A DNA stretch of 64,000 bases from Evansella sp041820985 (GCF_041820985.1 NZ_JBGUAU010000021.1:26111-90110); one strand, 5' to 3'. Positions 1 to 9,111 are shown, numbered from the stretch's first letter. A program made the numbers and translations. Notes: generated by a model from the letters alone, not told the origin.

Positions 1-374
1 AATTTACATTTGAAAACGGAAAAATAGTTAAAGCAACTTCGAATAACACTGACAAAATAAATGCTATTTTAGACACAGATGAAGGGGCTCGATATATCGG
101 TGAATTTGCCATTGGTGTGAATCCATATATTCTTCATCCAATGCAAGATATTTTATTTGACGAAAAGATCGATGGTAGTTTTCACTTTACTCCAGGCCAA
201 GCATACGATAATGCCTACAACGGGAATGACTCAGCAGTCCATTGGGACATTGTGAATATTCAACGTCCAGAATATGGCGGTGGAAATATTTATTTTGATG
301 GCGAACTAGTTCGTGAAAACGGCAGATTTGTCGTAAGTGATTTAGAGCCGCTAAATCCTGAAAACCTTATGTAG
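1..374 (+). CDS. Aminopeptidase, M29 family (AmpS/PepS type), 3' part only
   Basis: This is the C-terminal part of an open frame that enters from the left edge; the first whole codon is at position 3 and about 123 residues are visible. M29 enzymes are cytoplasmic two-metal aminopeptidases that release N-terminal residues from peptides. The visible part has the family signatures GEFAIGVNP, a His in GSFHF and an H-x-D pair in VHWDIV, which correspond to metal ligands as I recall the family. The frame ends at TAG in front of two hairpins with T runs. The start and N-terminal domain lie outside the window. The family call is firm; the exact paralogue is not. Confidence 0.9.
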   Translation, partial: FTFENGKIVKATSNNTDKINAILDTDEGARYIGEFAIGVNPYILHPMQDILFDEKIDGSFHFTPGQAYDNAYNGNDSAVHWDIVNIQRPEYGGGNIYFDGELVRENGRFVVSDLEPLNPENLM

Positions 375-405
375 TAAAGAAAGTCCAAAACGCTTAGAGG
401 TAGAC

Positions 406-489
406 AAAGATGAAAAATTGTAACTTTTTCATCTTTTACTAAAGAAGGGTTTGATCAAAATGTCTTTGACATAGATCAAACCCTTTTTT
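406..489 (+). terminator. Two consecutive hairpins ending the aminopeptidase gene
   Basis: The first is a perfect 12-bp A/T-rich stem (406-417 with 425-436). The second pairs gggtttgatc (447-456) with gatcaaaccc (474-483) and is followed by six Ts. The second is a standard Rho-independent terminator for the + strand. It may also stop murC transcription arriving from the other side. Confidence 0.85.
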
Positions 490-505
490 CACAACAAATG
501 TATCA

Positions 506-1813
506 TTAGTTCTTTGTTGTTGTCGTATTCTCATAGGCAGTTTGGAATTTTTGTACATCTCCTGCTCCCATAAACAATAACACACTATCCTCATGTTTCG
601 CTAATATTCCCATTCTCTCTTCTTGAATCAGAGAAGCTCCTGGAATTTTATCTAGCAAATCTTGAATCGATAATTCTCCACTGCTTTCTCGAGCAGAAGA
701 AAATATGTCACATAAATAAACTACATCAGCTTCTTTTAGACTCTCTGCAAATTCATCTAAAAAAGTTTTTGTACGAGTAAATGTGTGAGGTTGGAAAATA
801 GCCACTACTTCTTTAGTAGGATATTTTTGTTTTGCTGCTTCTATTGTTGCAAATATTTCTGTAGGATGATGGGCATAATCATCAATTAAAATCTGACTTC
901 CAAACTGTTTTTCACTAAAACGTCGTTTCACTCCTTGGAACGTTTTTAACCTAGATTGGATGATCCCAACATCCACTTGCTCATAATGACATAATGCTAT
1001 AACTGCCAATGCGTTTAATACGTTATGTCTACCATAGCCTGGGATTGTAAAAGACGCAAAGAAAGAACTGCGAACAAATACATCAAAATGAGTGCCATTC
1101 TCGTCTGTCGTTATGTTTTTTCCGAAAAAATCATGTTCTTCATTTAAACCATAATAAACGACAGGAACTTGAGCATTAATTTTTTGTAAATGTTCATCGT
1201 CACCACATGCAATGATTGCCTTCTTCACTTGCATTGCCATTTCTTGGAATGCGTCGAATACATCATTAATCCCATTAAAATAATCCGGATGATCGAAATC
1301 TACATTTGTCATAATTGCATAGTCAGGTTTGTAATGAAGGAAATGACGTCTATACTCACATGCTTCAAAAACAAAATATTCACTGTCCTTCTGACCTTTT
1401 CCTGTTCCATCTCCAATCAGGTACGATGTAGGTTTAGCTTCCTGCAGTACATGTGCAAGTAACCCAGTGGTTGACGTTTTCCCGTGGCTACCTGTAACGG
1501 CAATACTAGTGAATTGATGAATAAATTCACCTAGAAAATTGGGATATTTGTGTACAGGTATTTGTAACTCTGTCGCTGCTTGGATCTCTTCGTTCTCCTC
1601 ATTGTAAGCAGGGGAAGCAATCAGTGTCTGACCTTCTTGAATGTTTTCCTTTTGGAACGGAAGAAGAGGTATTCCTTTTTGTTCTAAAGGTTTTTGAGTA
1701 AAAAAAACTTTTTCTACGTCTGAACCTTGAACATCATATTTCATATCGCTCAATATTTGAGCTAATGCGCTCATTCCTGAGCCTTTTATTCCAATAAAAT
1801 GGTATCTTTTCAT
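506..1813 (-). CDS. murC: UDP-N-acetylmuramate--L-alanine ligase
   Basis: MurC adds L-alanine to UDP-MurNAc with ATP, the first amino acid step of peptidoglycan precursor synthesis in the cytoplasm. The protein (435 aa, usual length for the family) starts with the dinucleotide-fold-like motif GIKGSGMS (residues 8-15), then the Mur-ligase P-loop GSHGKTST (about 108-115) and the central and C-terminal Mur domains ending in FMGAGDVQ. The start at 1813 is preferred over an upstream in-frame codon because GGAGG lies 7 nt before it and the family begins directly with the Rossmann motif. It is a single gene on the minus strand. In B. subtilis murC also lies next to the sftA region. Confidence 0.97.
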   Translation of the reverse strand: MKRYHFIGIKGSGMSALAQILSDMKYDVQGSDVEKVFFTQKPLEQKGIPLLPFQKENIQEGQTLIASPAYNEENEEIQAATELQIPVHKYPNFLGEFIHQFTSIAVTGSHGKTSTTGLLAHVLQEAKPTSYLIGDGTGKGQKDSEYFVFEACEYRRHFLHYKPDYAIMTNVDFDHPDYFNGINDVFDAFQEMAMQVKKAIIACGDDEHLQKINAQVPVVYYGLNEEHDFFGKNITTDENGTHFDVFVRSSFFASFTIPGYGRHNVLNALAVIALCHYEQVDVGIIQSRLKTFQGVKRRFSEKQFGSQILIDDYAHHPTEIFATIEAAKQKYPTKEVVAIFQPHTFTRTKTFLDEFAESLKEADVVYLCDIFSSARESSGELSIQDLLDKIPGASLIQEERMGILAKHEDSVLLFMGAGDVQKFQTAYENTTTTKN

Positions 1814-1876
1814 ATTTGAACCTCCACAAATACATTGGTTCTGAGTATGCCGTACCGCTTGATTGTGACATCTCAT

Positions 1877-2143
1877 AAGGTATCGTTAAAGTATATGCCT
1901 AATTGTTACATAATGGGATAACAAATTTTGATACTTCCCCATTATAGCAAAAATATTATGTGTGTCACTAAGTATCCTATTTTTTTACGAATTAGATCTT
2001 CTTACTTATTGTTACCTTAAATACTCGATAAATAATCAATGCTAGTTCGTTTTGGTGAAATTCCACGAATCGAACCGCTTTCTTGTTTTCATATTTATGC
2101 TAGTGTTTTACTTTACATTCATAGTTGAAAAATTAATTAATAT
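1877..2143. other. Intergenic stretch, nothing recognised
   Basis: AT-rich sequence upstream of murC. I see no gene, RNA structure or repeat here. The murC promoter should lie in it, but no convincing -35/-10 pair was found. Confidence 0.5.
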
Positions 2144-2252
2144 GTCTACCCTGAAAATACGTGTTCTCAGTTGTTTGACTTATCTAGCATTGCTTACTTT
2201 GTTGGTTTGATTCCATTCGCTACTTCCCACTCTCTTCCCTAGGGAAGAGCGG
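2144..2252 (+). repeat. Dispersed repeat family A, truncated copy 1
   Basis: Begins with gtctaccctgaaaatacg and continues with the shared block ending in ttgttggtttgattccattcgc, then stops after a ccctaggg segment. The same start recurs near 7285, 17971, 34825, 47687, 56555 and 61965. This copy lacks the right half of the element. Confidence 0.8.
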
Positions 2253-2254
2253 GA

Positions 2255-2295
2255 ATGAAAAAAACTGCTCAACATTTCATTATTGAACAGTTTTA
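2255..2295 (-). terminator. Terminator of the nicotinate phosphoribosyltransferase gene
   Basis: aaaactgctcaa (2261-2272) pairs with ttgaacagtttt (2283-2294), with one mismatch. On the minus strand the hairpin is followed by a T run, just after the stop codon at 2302. Confidence 0.85.
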
Positions 2296-2301
2296 TCGAA
2301 T

Positions 2302-3414
2302 TTAACCTTCAAACTCTATTTTTTCTAATCGAGGATTTGGTCGATATATTCTACCTGTTTTTGCTTGGGCTTTACCGTCAAGGATTACATTATCCCCAGT
2401 GAATCCAATATGTATTTTTAATAAACTGCTACCAACACCATACATATCAACTGGTGCTCCCATTTGTTCGTACCTCTTTATTCGTTTTGCATCAAATCCA
2501 CCTGATGCAACAATTTTTACATGCTGGAAACCTTCTGCATCAAGCGCTTCACGGAGAGCAAATAAAAGTGTAGGATTTACACCTCGTGGGTCAAAGGTAC
2601 CTAACACATCTGGATTACGTGTAAAGTACTGATCAATTAAGTTGTTAGACGTATCTAACCTCACACCTTTTAAATCCTGCCCAAACTCTCTAGCTACTTT
2701 TAAAGAATCTGTTATAACATCATTATTGTAGTCAACAAGCGCTAATAAATCATCCTCAGGAAATGTTTCACGGTAGGCGCGACAAGCTGCCACAAGATCA
2801 CCTTCAAATAATTGGATAAGTGCATGAGGCATTGTGCCCATTCCACGTTTTCCCCACCATTCATTCATTGCATGAGTTGCTTGAGCTTTGGATCCACCAA
2901 TAAATGCGGCGTATCCATCGCCTGCTTGTTGAGTGAAATGATCGTCTCGATCTCCCATAAAAATAACTGGCTTTTCTACTCCTGATGACTTGGCAGCTTT
3001 CACTACTTCATATACATTTGTAGCTACAGAAGTTCTCCTTGCCAAAATCCCATCTATTACACCTTCTAAAAATCCAAAGTATTGATATGGACCTGTGATG
3101 GTTATAACCGTTTCAAATGGTTCAATTTTGTCCCCATCTTTAAGAGAGTGTATTTCTAATTCTTTAGGATTTGTAGCAAACGTATTAATGAGAGCTAGAA
3201 CTTCATCTGTACCGCATAAAACTGCATGATTTTTTTGAAAAAACTGCATTGTTACAACATTATTAGGCTTGTACTTTTCAGCTATTTGCTTTGTTTTCAA
3301 AAAGTAAACAGCTGAAAACCAACCTTCTCCAACACGTTCATCAAATTTAAACGTTTCGTTTGTAAGACGTTTAATTTTACCTTGTAGCTTTAAACTAATC
3401 TCTTTCGTTACCAT
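2302..3414 (-). CDS. Nicotinate phosphoribosyltransferase, short form
   Basis: This enzyme condenses nicotinate with PRPP to nicotinate mononucleotide in the Preiss-Handler NAD salvage route. At 370 aa it is much shorter than the roughly 490-aa PncB of B. subtilis and resembles the short archaeal-type enzymes. Visible signatures are DERVGEGWFSAVYFLKT near the N-terminus, LARRTSVATN, the GDRDDHF and GGSKAQATHAMN segments, and the C-terminal VASGGFDAKRI and YGVGSSL phosphate-binding loops of this fold. The start at 3414 is chosen because AGGAG lies 8 nt upstream; an upstream in-frame ATG at 3420 is only 2 nt from that AGGAG. It is transcribed alone with its own terminator. I am confident of the family but not of the gene symbol. 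Confidence 0.9.
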   Translation of the reverse strand: MVTKEISLKLQGKIKRLTNETFKFDERVGEGWFSAVYFLKTKQIAEKYKPNNVVTMQFFQKNHAVLCGTDEVLALINTFATNPKELEIHSLKDGDKIEPFETVITITGPYQYFGFLEGVIDGILARRTSVATNVYEVVKAAKSSGVEKPVIFMGDRDDHFTQQAGDGYAAFIGGSKAQATHAMNEWWGKRGMGTMPHALIQLFEGDLVAACRAYRETFPEDDLLALVDYNNDVITDSLKVAREFGQDLKGVRLDTSNNLIDQYFTRNPDVLGTFDPRGVNPTLLFALREALDAEGFQHVKIVASGGFDAKRIKRYEQMGAPVDMYGVGSSLLKIHIGFTGDNVILDGKAQAKTGRIYRPNPRLEKIEFEG

Positions 3415-3460
3415 TACCATAACTCCTAACATACTATCTACATAAGTATTTTCATAACGG

Positions 3461-3491
3461 AGCTTGCCACCAGAAGAATTGGAGGCAAGCT
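3461..3491 (-). other. Hairpin upstream of the nicotinate phosphoribosyltransferase gene
   Basis: agcttgcc (3461-3468) and ggcaagct (3484-3491) form a perfect 8-bp stem in the 5' region of the phosphoribosyltransferase gene. There is no clean T run on either strand, so it is not an obvious terminator. It could be a leader element or an operator. Confidence 0.45.
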
Positions 3492-3543
3492 ATCTTTCCA
3501 CTACTATAAATAAAAAGCTCAGTCAAGAAAGGAAAAATGTGTC

Positions 3544-3732
3544 TTACTGATAAAAGGAAGATTTCTGATGTTCTTTAATTACTGCTTCCACTATTTCCAT
3601 TAAATCAGTTTCATTGACTTGCTGAATCCCATCACGCAACACTACTCTTTGGGATCGTTCTTCTTCTTTCAATAGGTGAAGCCACTCTGGAGATAATGAT
3701 TGAACCAAATTTTCTAAAGGTACTTGTTGCAT
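3544..3732 (-). CDS. Small hypothetical protein (62 aa)
   Basis: A small, Glu-rich, probably helical protein with no signal peptide or membrane segment. I do not recognise the family. The start at 3732 has GGGAG 7 nt upstream; an alternative start 13 codons earlier has no clear ribosome site. It sits between sftA and the phosphoribosyltransferase gene on the same strand, with no obvious terminator immediately after it. Its size and ribosome site support a real gene, but conservation is needed to be sure. Confidence 0.6.
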   Translation of the reverse strand: MQQVPLENLVQSLSPEWLHLLKEEERSQRVVLRDGIQQVNETDLMEIVEAVIKEHQKSSFYQ

Positions 3733-3913
3733 GTGAACACTCCCTCTCGTAGTTTTGATTCTGAATCTCAATCAGGTGAAACATTTGGAAGTGTATAAGA
3801 TAAACTTACTCACTTCATTTTTCTTTAACCCTTTGAAAGCTTGTTACGCATCCCTGTCGATGAAAAGTGACAGTATTACTATATTTTATATAAAAAAAGA
3901 GAAAGTGTGTAGT

Positions 3914-6163
3914 CTAAATTTCTCCCTTTTTATTTATTTTTCCTTTTATTTCGTCTTTTGTCAAATATACATCTCTTGGTTTGCTGCCATTTGATGGAGA
4001 AATATAGCCTCTATCCTCCATATCATCAATTAATCGAGCTGCACGATTGTATCCAATTCGAAATTGTCTCTGTAGTAAGGAAGCAGATGCTGAATGTTGA
4101 TCACAGACAAATTCACATGCTTCAGAAAACAGATCATCTTCCGCTTCTGTAAGTATTTGATGTTGTAATGTTTCTTTTTCAAATAAGAAACTTGTGTTGC
4201 CAGCTTTCTTAACATGTTCTACTACACGGTCTATTTCATCATCTGACACAAACGTTCCTTGAAGTCTTACGGGTTTTCCTGAACCATTTTCTAAGAAAAG
4301 CATATCACCTTTTCCTAATAGCCGTTCTGCACCACTACCATCTAATATGGTTCTTGAATCTGCTTGAGAAGAAACAGAGAATGCTATTCTTGTTGGAATA
4401 TTTGCTTTAATTAAGCCCGTGATAACATCGACGGATGGTCGTTGAGTTGCTACTAGAAGGTGGATTCCACAAGCTCTTGCTTTTTGTGCAATCCGACAAA
4501 TTGCTTCTTCCACATCATTAGGTGCAACCATCATTAGATCAGCTAATTCATCTACAACAATAACCAAGTATGGTAGAGTGTTATCCTCTCTTCCTACTTT
4601 TCTTAATTTTTCATTATATCTCATTAAGTCTCTTGTACCTTCTGCTGCAAATAATTCATATCTTCGGTCCATTTCAGCTACTGCCCATTTTAATCCTTCT
4701 GTTGCTTCCTTAGGATCTGTTATCACTGGTGAAGCAAGGTGAGGAATACCATTATAGGGAGCTAATTCTACCATCTTCGGATCAATCAGCAGTAAACGAA
4801 CATCCTTAGGTGCAGACTTATAAATTAAACTGATTAAGATAGAATTTACGCAAACACTTTTACCAGAACCCGTAGAACCAGCAATGAGTCCATGTGGCAT
4901 TTTTTGAATATCTGTAACAATAGGTTCTCCCGAAATATCTACACCTAATCCTACTGTGAGTGGAGAAGTTCCTTGTTGAAAGTTCTTATGCCTAAGTACT
5001 TCTCGTAAAAAAACAGGTTGTGATACGTCATTCGGTACTTCTATTCCAATAGTATTTTTCCCCGGAATCGGAGCTTCCATTCTAATTTCTTTTGCTGCAA
5101 GACTTAATTTTAAGTCATCCGTTAAATTCACTATCTTACTAACTTTTACACCTGGTTCTGGTTGTATTTCAAATCTAGTAACAGATGGGCCTTTAGTAAC
5201 ATGAACTACTTTCGCACGGATACTAAAATAATCTAATGTTTCATTTAATGTTTTTACTTGAGAAGTAATCCAATCATCCTCCACACCCTTACCTACTAAT
5301 GGAACATTTAATAATGGAAGAGTGGGATAGTTATATCCTTGTTTTCTAGACTCTTCCTTCTTTTTATGATTCACCCTGTCTTTCGGAAGCATAATCACAT
5401 TAAAAGGAATTTGGTTTGCACTTGAAGTTGCTTTTTCTCTGTTTGTTTCTTCTTTCGCCATAACTTCATTTTGGGTCGCCGGTTTTTCTTCCTCTTTTAT
5501 AACTATTTCATAGTCTTGTTGCTTTTCTATAAAAATAGTTTCGTCTTCAATTTTCTCTTCTATCATTGAATCATGTTTTAATTGTATTGATGCTTGCTCC
5601 TCAGGCTGATGAAATTTCTCATTCCCTGCTATCTCCATACTAACATTATTATTATGAATAGGTGGAGGAGTATCAAAAATTTCATCTGCTTTCTGTGTTA
5701 AAGAAAGTGGAGCATTAATTAGGTCCGTTTCTAAAGATGTTGTCTCCTTTTTATACGGAGGTTTTCGATATCCATAAATAGGTGACGGCGTTACTGTCGC
5801 TGAAAATTTATTACCTTGAAACTTTGAGGATTTTTTTATATCCTTATTTTTTTTCCATTCTGAGTCATTTTTAGCTTTATTGACTGTGGTTCTTATCATA
5901 TTCCCAGTTTCACTGACCTTTTTTCTTGAAGCTTCTCTTTTGGATACTCCCTCTTTTTTACTACCGAATTCTTCATCTTTTATAACAGGAAATCGGAAAT
6001 TCCCTGTTTTTGGGTATTGATGTATTACCCTGGGTGGAGTATTTCTAACATTCACACCTTGTGTCTTTTGATATACTTGCTTCTTCTCAACAGACCGCTG
6101 TTCTTCCTTAGGGAATAGCCATTCTCTCATCGAAGCAATTAATTTATACATTCGTTTTCCCAT
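3914..6163 (-). CDS. sftA: DNA translocase SftA (FtsK/SpoIIIE family, soluble)
   Basis: SftA is the septum-associated FtsK-like ATPase that moves chromosome ends away from the closing division septum. The 749-aa protein has a long, charged, low-complexity N-terminal linker (about residues 1-270) with no membrane segments, then the motor domain with Walker A GSTGSGKSV and Walker B VIVVDELADLMM, and a C-terminal winged-helix gamma domain (from about residue 690, with RIGYNRAARLIDDME) that reads KOPS/SRS-type sequences in relatives. The linker is shorter than in the roughly 950-aa B. subtilis protein. The absence of transmembrane helices separates it from SpoIIIE. The start is preceded by AGGTGATG. 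Confidence 0.95.
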   Translation of the reverse strand: MGKRMYKLIASMREWLFPKEEQRSVEKKQVYQKTQGVNVRNTPPRVIHQYPKTGNFRFPVIKDEEFGSKKEGVSKREASRKKVSETGNMIRTTVNKAKNDSEWKKNKDIKKSSKFQGNKFSATVTPSPIYGYRKPPYKKETTSLETDLINAPLSLTQKADEIFDTPPPIHNNNVSMEIAGNEKFHQPEEQASIQLKHDSMIEEKIEDETIFIEKQQDYEIVIKEEEKPATQNEVMAKEETNREKATSSANQIPFNVIMLPKDRVNHKKKEESRKQGYNYPTLPLLNVPLVGKGVEDDWITSQVKTLNETLDYFSIRAKVVHVTKGPSVTRFEIQPEPGVKVSKIVNLTDDLKLSLAAKEIRMEAPIPGKNTIGIEVPNDVSQPVFLREVLRHKNFQQGTSPLTVGLGVDISGEPIVTDIQKMPHGLIAGSTGSGKSVCVNSILISLIYKSAPKDVRLLLIDPKMVELAPYNGIPHLASPVITDPKEATEGLKWAVAEMDRRYELFAAEGTRDLMRYNEKLRKVGREDNTLPYLVIVVDELADLMMVAPNDVEEAICRIAQKARACGIHLLVATQRPSVDVITGLIKANIPTRIAFSVSSQADSRTILDGSGAERLLGKGDMLFLENGSGKPVRLQGTFVSDDEIDRVVEHVKKAGNTSFLFEKETLQHQILTEAEDDLFSEACEFVCDQHSASASLLQRQFRIGYNRAARLIDDMEDRGYISPSNGSKPRDVYLTKDEIKGKINKKGEI

Positions 6164-6340
6164 TTACATCACCTAATTCTATGCATTCTCGTGTGGATTA
6201 TGAAAGTTATCCTTATTTTACAACTAAGGACACTATATGACTATGATTATTTATGTACAATCTGTAATTTTGTGTATTTAGAAGGATAAATCCTCCCTCT
6301 ACTTTTCTTCATCCACCACAGTCTAATCGAAAACAAATAA

Positions 6341-6368
6341 AAACCCGGCTTAAATAAACGCCGAGTTT
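6341..6368 (-). terminator. Terminator of ytpQ
   Basis: aaacccggc (6341-6349) pairs with gccgagttt (6360-6368) with one wobble. On the minus strand the hairpin is followed by TTTTTA, immediately after ytpQ. Confidence 0.85.
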
Positions 6369-6414
6369 ATGATATTAGCATCATGTTTTGAATACAAAAT
6401 CACTTTGTTTCATC

Positions 6415-7212
6415 TTATTTTTTTGGCTTTTTCTGTGCAAGTATAAAGATAGGTTCTAATTCACCATTTTCATAGAGGAATGGTAATGCTGTAATAGGAA
6501 TTCTTCCTTCTGAGAAAAATTGAAACACCATTTGTGCTAAAACATCATATCCTGTTTCATTTCTAAGATCTGCAATGATAAGAACATCTTGGTGTGGAAC
6601 AGCTAAAGCCATTTCACCTTCGATTTTCTTTTCCATTTCCTTAAGTAACGATTCGTTCACGATGCGACTTGCATCATACCCATCATCAGAATGCAAAAAG
6701 TAAAACTTATTTCCTGCTACTATATCCTCTTTCAATGAATAGGGCAGAGAGCGCACATTAAACTTAGCTATTTCTTGAATTTCGTTTAATGTTTTTCCTT
6801 CATTCTCAAGTGTAGCTTTATCAATTAATGTATAAGAGCTTCCACGGTCTAAAGCATAGAAAATACGTGTTTCTGCTGTATGATCGCTATAAATAAATTC
6901 TTTTCCGTCCTGTGTCTCTGTTGGGAATGATGTTGATCGAATTACAGGGTATATATTTTTTTCATTCCCCGTCAATGTTGTAGAAGCACGGAGTAGCTGC
7001 AACCCTTCTCTAACAGAATGAAGAACATCTTCAAGAGCTTTGTCTTTGTTCTCTTTAAATTTATCTTGTAAGGCAGACAACTGAATAGTTACTCCCTTAT
7101 TATAATCTTTATCAATGACACGAAGGCTTTCGCTATTTTTATCGTAAGAGGTTACCCAGTTCGAATTATTTAAGTTGCTTTCTATTGCTCGTTTTATTTC
7201 AATTGGCTTCAT
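6415..7212 (-). CDS. ytpQ: YtpQ, DUF1444 (UPF0354) protein
   Basis: A 265-aa soluble protein of the DUF1444 family, conserved in Bacillaceae at this same position; its biochemical role is unknown to me. It begins with a helical KRAIESNLNNSNW segment, and its middle contains the conserved stretches PVIRSTSFP and IADLRNETGYDVLAQM. The start at 7212 is chosen because AGGAGGG lies 7 nt upstream; the earlier in-frame ATG has no such site. In B. subtilis a tRNA-binding-domain gene (ytpR) lies between sftA and ytpQ, as I recall; here the 250-nt gap holds only the ytpQ terminator and sftA upstream sequence. Confidence 0.9.
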   Translation of the reverse strand: MKPIEIKRAIESNLNNSNWVTSYDKNSESLRVIDKDYNKGVTIQLSALQDKFKENKDKALEDVLHSVREGLQLLRASTTLTGNEKNIYPVIRSTSFPTETQDGKEFIYSDHTAETRIFYALDRGSSYTLIDKATLENEGKTLNEIQEIAKFNVRSLPYSLKEDIVAGNKFYFLHSDDGYDASRIVNESLLKEMEKKIEGEMALAVPHQDVLIIADLRNETGYDVLAQMVFQFFSEGRIPITALPFLYENGELEPIFILAQKKPKK

Positions 7213-7284
7213 AATCTTGCCCTCCTCTCCCATAGTTTATCATGATCTCTCGTGTCGACAAAAGGAACTGACTTCAATACTCAT

Positions 7285-7560
7285 GTTCTACCCTGAAAAT
7301 ACGCATTATCTATGCTAACTTAAACTATCTAGTTTTAACAACTTTGTTGGTCTGTATTCCATTCGTTTCAGCCTCCTCGCTTTCCTAGGGGAGTTGCCGA
7401 GACTTCTACACTCTCCTTCGTTGCTCCGAAGTCTCGCCTCTGCTCTGAATCCCACAGGAGTCTCATGGGCTTACACTCATTCCATATAAAGATATTCTTA
7501 CTAAAACATCTAATAAAGTCATCTGCCATGGTGAGGTTTCACTTCCATTGGATGTACGTC
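7285..7560 (+). repeat. Dispersed repeat family A, near full-length copy 2
   Basis: Starts with tctaccctgaaaatacgc, followed by the shared block around ttgttggtctgtattccattcg, cctaggggagttgccgag, a gtctcgcctctgctct segment, catgggcttacactcattcc and a right end around gccatggtgaggtttcactt. It fills most of the gap between ytpP and ytpQ. A small inverted repeat (gagacttc...gaagtctc) lies in its centre. Confidence 0.85.
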
Positions 7561-7567
7561 CTGGCCC

Positions 7568-7600
7568 CAAAAAGCATGTTCTAAGAATAGTAGAACACGC
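7568..7600 (-). terminator. Terminator of ytpP
   Basis: gcatgttcta (7573-7582) pairs with tagaacacgc (7591-7600), and on the minus strand the hairpin is followed by TTTTT. Confidence 0.85.
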
Positions 7601-7608
7601 CTTTTCTG

Positions 7609-7929
7609 TTATTTTCCTTTTGCTTCTTGTAAGAAGTTGACTATTTCTTCTTTCGTTTTACGGTCTTTGCTTACAAAGCGATGAACTTCTTCCCCATTTT
7701 TAAATACGATAAAACTTGGGATACCGAAAATGTCTAACTCCTGACAAAGGTCAATAAAATCATCTCGATTTACTTTATAAAATTGAAACTCTGAGAATTG
7801 TTCCATTACTTCTGGTAAATGGGGCTCAATTACTACACAATCAGGGCACCAACCAGCGGAAAACATGAATACAACTCCATCACCATGAATGAACTTATCA
7901 AATTGTTCTTTCGATTGTAACTGTTCCAT
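7609..7929 (-). CDS. ytpP: Thioredoxin-like protein YtpP
   Basis: A 106-aa single-domain thioredoxin fold protein, probably a cytoplasmic thiol-disulfide oxidoreductase or reductant for an unknown partner. The active site reads FSAGWCPDC (residues 24-32), a CPDC motif instead of the canonical CGPC, and the cis-proline loop reads FGIPSFIVF. It follows the membrane protein gene by 10 nt with its own AGGAGG, so the two are probably one transcript ending at the hairpin near 7570. The CPDC pair should alter redox potential relative to TrxA. The partner of this protein is not evident from the sequence. Confidence 0.92.
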   Translation of the reverse strand: MEQLQSKEQFDKFIHGDGVVFMFSAGWCPDCVVIEPHLPEVMEQFSEFQFYKVNRDDFIDLCQELDIFGIPSFIVFKNGEEVHRFVSKDRKTKEEIVNFLQEAKGK

Positions 7930-7939
7930 TTTTCTCCTC

Positions 7940-8974
7940 CTATGATTGTTCTATTTTCATATCTCCAAATTTAATTGCATTCGTTTTTCGTAACAACTCT
8001 GAGAATATCAAACTTAGTATGGCCGGAGCAAGGAAATACAACAGCAATATCCCTAGTAAAACTTCCGTTGAACTCCCCATCGTATTGATTGTCATAATAG
8101 GACCTACAAGACCGCTCGTTCCCATACCGGCTCCTGCAGCATTGTTTTCCATTTGAAAAACCATCGTTGTAATCGGTCCTAATATGGCCGCAGTTAGTGT
8201 TGGTGGAATAAGTATCAGTGGATTCTTCACTATATTTCCGATTTGAAGCATCGAAGTTCCTATTCCCATAGAGACGAGTCCTGACCAACCGTTTTCTCTA
8301 TAGCTGCTAACGGCAAATCCAACCATTTGTGAAGCACACCCCACTGTTGCAGCTCCAGCCGCTATACCATCTAACCCTAGCACGAGAGCAATCGCGGCAC
8401 TTGATATCGGTGCGGTTAATGCTAACCCCATAAAGACTGCTAATAGTATTCCCATGATAAAAGGCTGCTGTGTTGTTGACCATTCTATAAAATCTCCAAA
8501 AGATGCTAATGCGTCTGCAATCGTCGGTCCAATAATCATAGCAGTACCTACTCCGGTTAGAATAGTAACAAATGGTGTGACAATAATATCAATTTTTGTT
8601 TCTTGAGAGACGACCTTACCTAGTTCCGTGGATATCAGAGCACAAAGAAACGCACCAGCAGGACCTCCTAATTCTGCTCCAGCAGCTCCCGTAACAGCAG
8701 CAGCAAAAAGCACTAGGCGAGGCGCTTTTAATCCATAGGCTACCGCAACACCTATCGCAGGACCCATTAATCCCATTGCAGTGGAACCAATTGGCTCCAA
8801 AAATGCTATATAAGGGGAGAGCCAGTCAACTCTTCCTAACTCTTGCCCTAACGTTCTTATTATTAATCCGATAATCAAAGAGGAAAACAACCCTAACGCC
8901 ATAAAGCTTAGCGCTTCAATAAAATACAATTTGAAAGAGGGCTTAATTCCCTTCCTATGTAAGAATTCTTTCAT
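7940..8974 (-). CDS. PTS EIIC-like membrane protein (PF13303-type)
   Basis: A 344-aa, very hydrophobic protein with about nine to ten membrane segments, rich in Gly and Ala, with recurrent motifs such as GLMGPAIGVAVAYGL, VTGAAGAELGGPAGA and GLALTAPISSAAIAL. These fit the PTS_EIIC_2 family, which resembles sugar-PTS membrane components but is usually encoded without EIIA or EIIB domains. No such domains are present here. It is the first gene of a pair with ytpP. The substrate and even a transport role are unproven. The start is set by a purine-rich GGATGGGTGTGAG region. Confidence 0.8.
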   Translation of the reverse strand: MKEFLHRKGIKPSFKLYFIEALSFMALGLFSSLIIGLIIRTLGQELGRVDWLSPYIAFLEPIGSTAMGLMGPAIGVAVAYGLKAPRLVLFAAAVTGAAGAELGGPAGAFLCALISTELGKVVSQETKIDIIVTPFVTILTGVGTAMIIGPTIADALASFGDFIEWSTTQQPFIMGILLAVFMGLALTAPISSAAIALVLGLDGIAAGAATVGCASQMVGFAVSSYRENGWSGLVSMGIGTSMLQIGNIVKNPLILIPPTLTAAILGPITTMVFQMENNAAGAGMGTSGLVGPIMTINTMGSSTEVLLGILLLYFLAPAILSLIFSELLRKTNAIKFGDMKIEQS

Positions 8975-9111
8975 TTACTCACACCCATCCTTTATTTTTA
9001 GGATATTATCTCGATAGTATTATTTTAAGAGATAGTCCATCAATTATCCATAATCATAGAAAATTGATATGTCATGTACTGTGGAGGATATAGTAAAGTT
9101 CAAATTTGGCA

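Noticed and set aside
3754..3994. 79-codon + strand frame over the end of sftA
   Set aside because: Lies largely in intergenic AT-rich DNA and antisense to sftA; no ribosome site or recognisable features.
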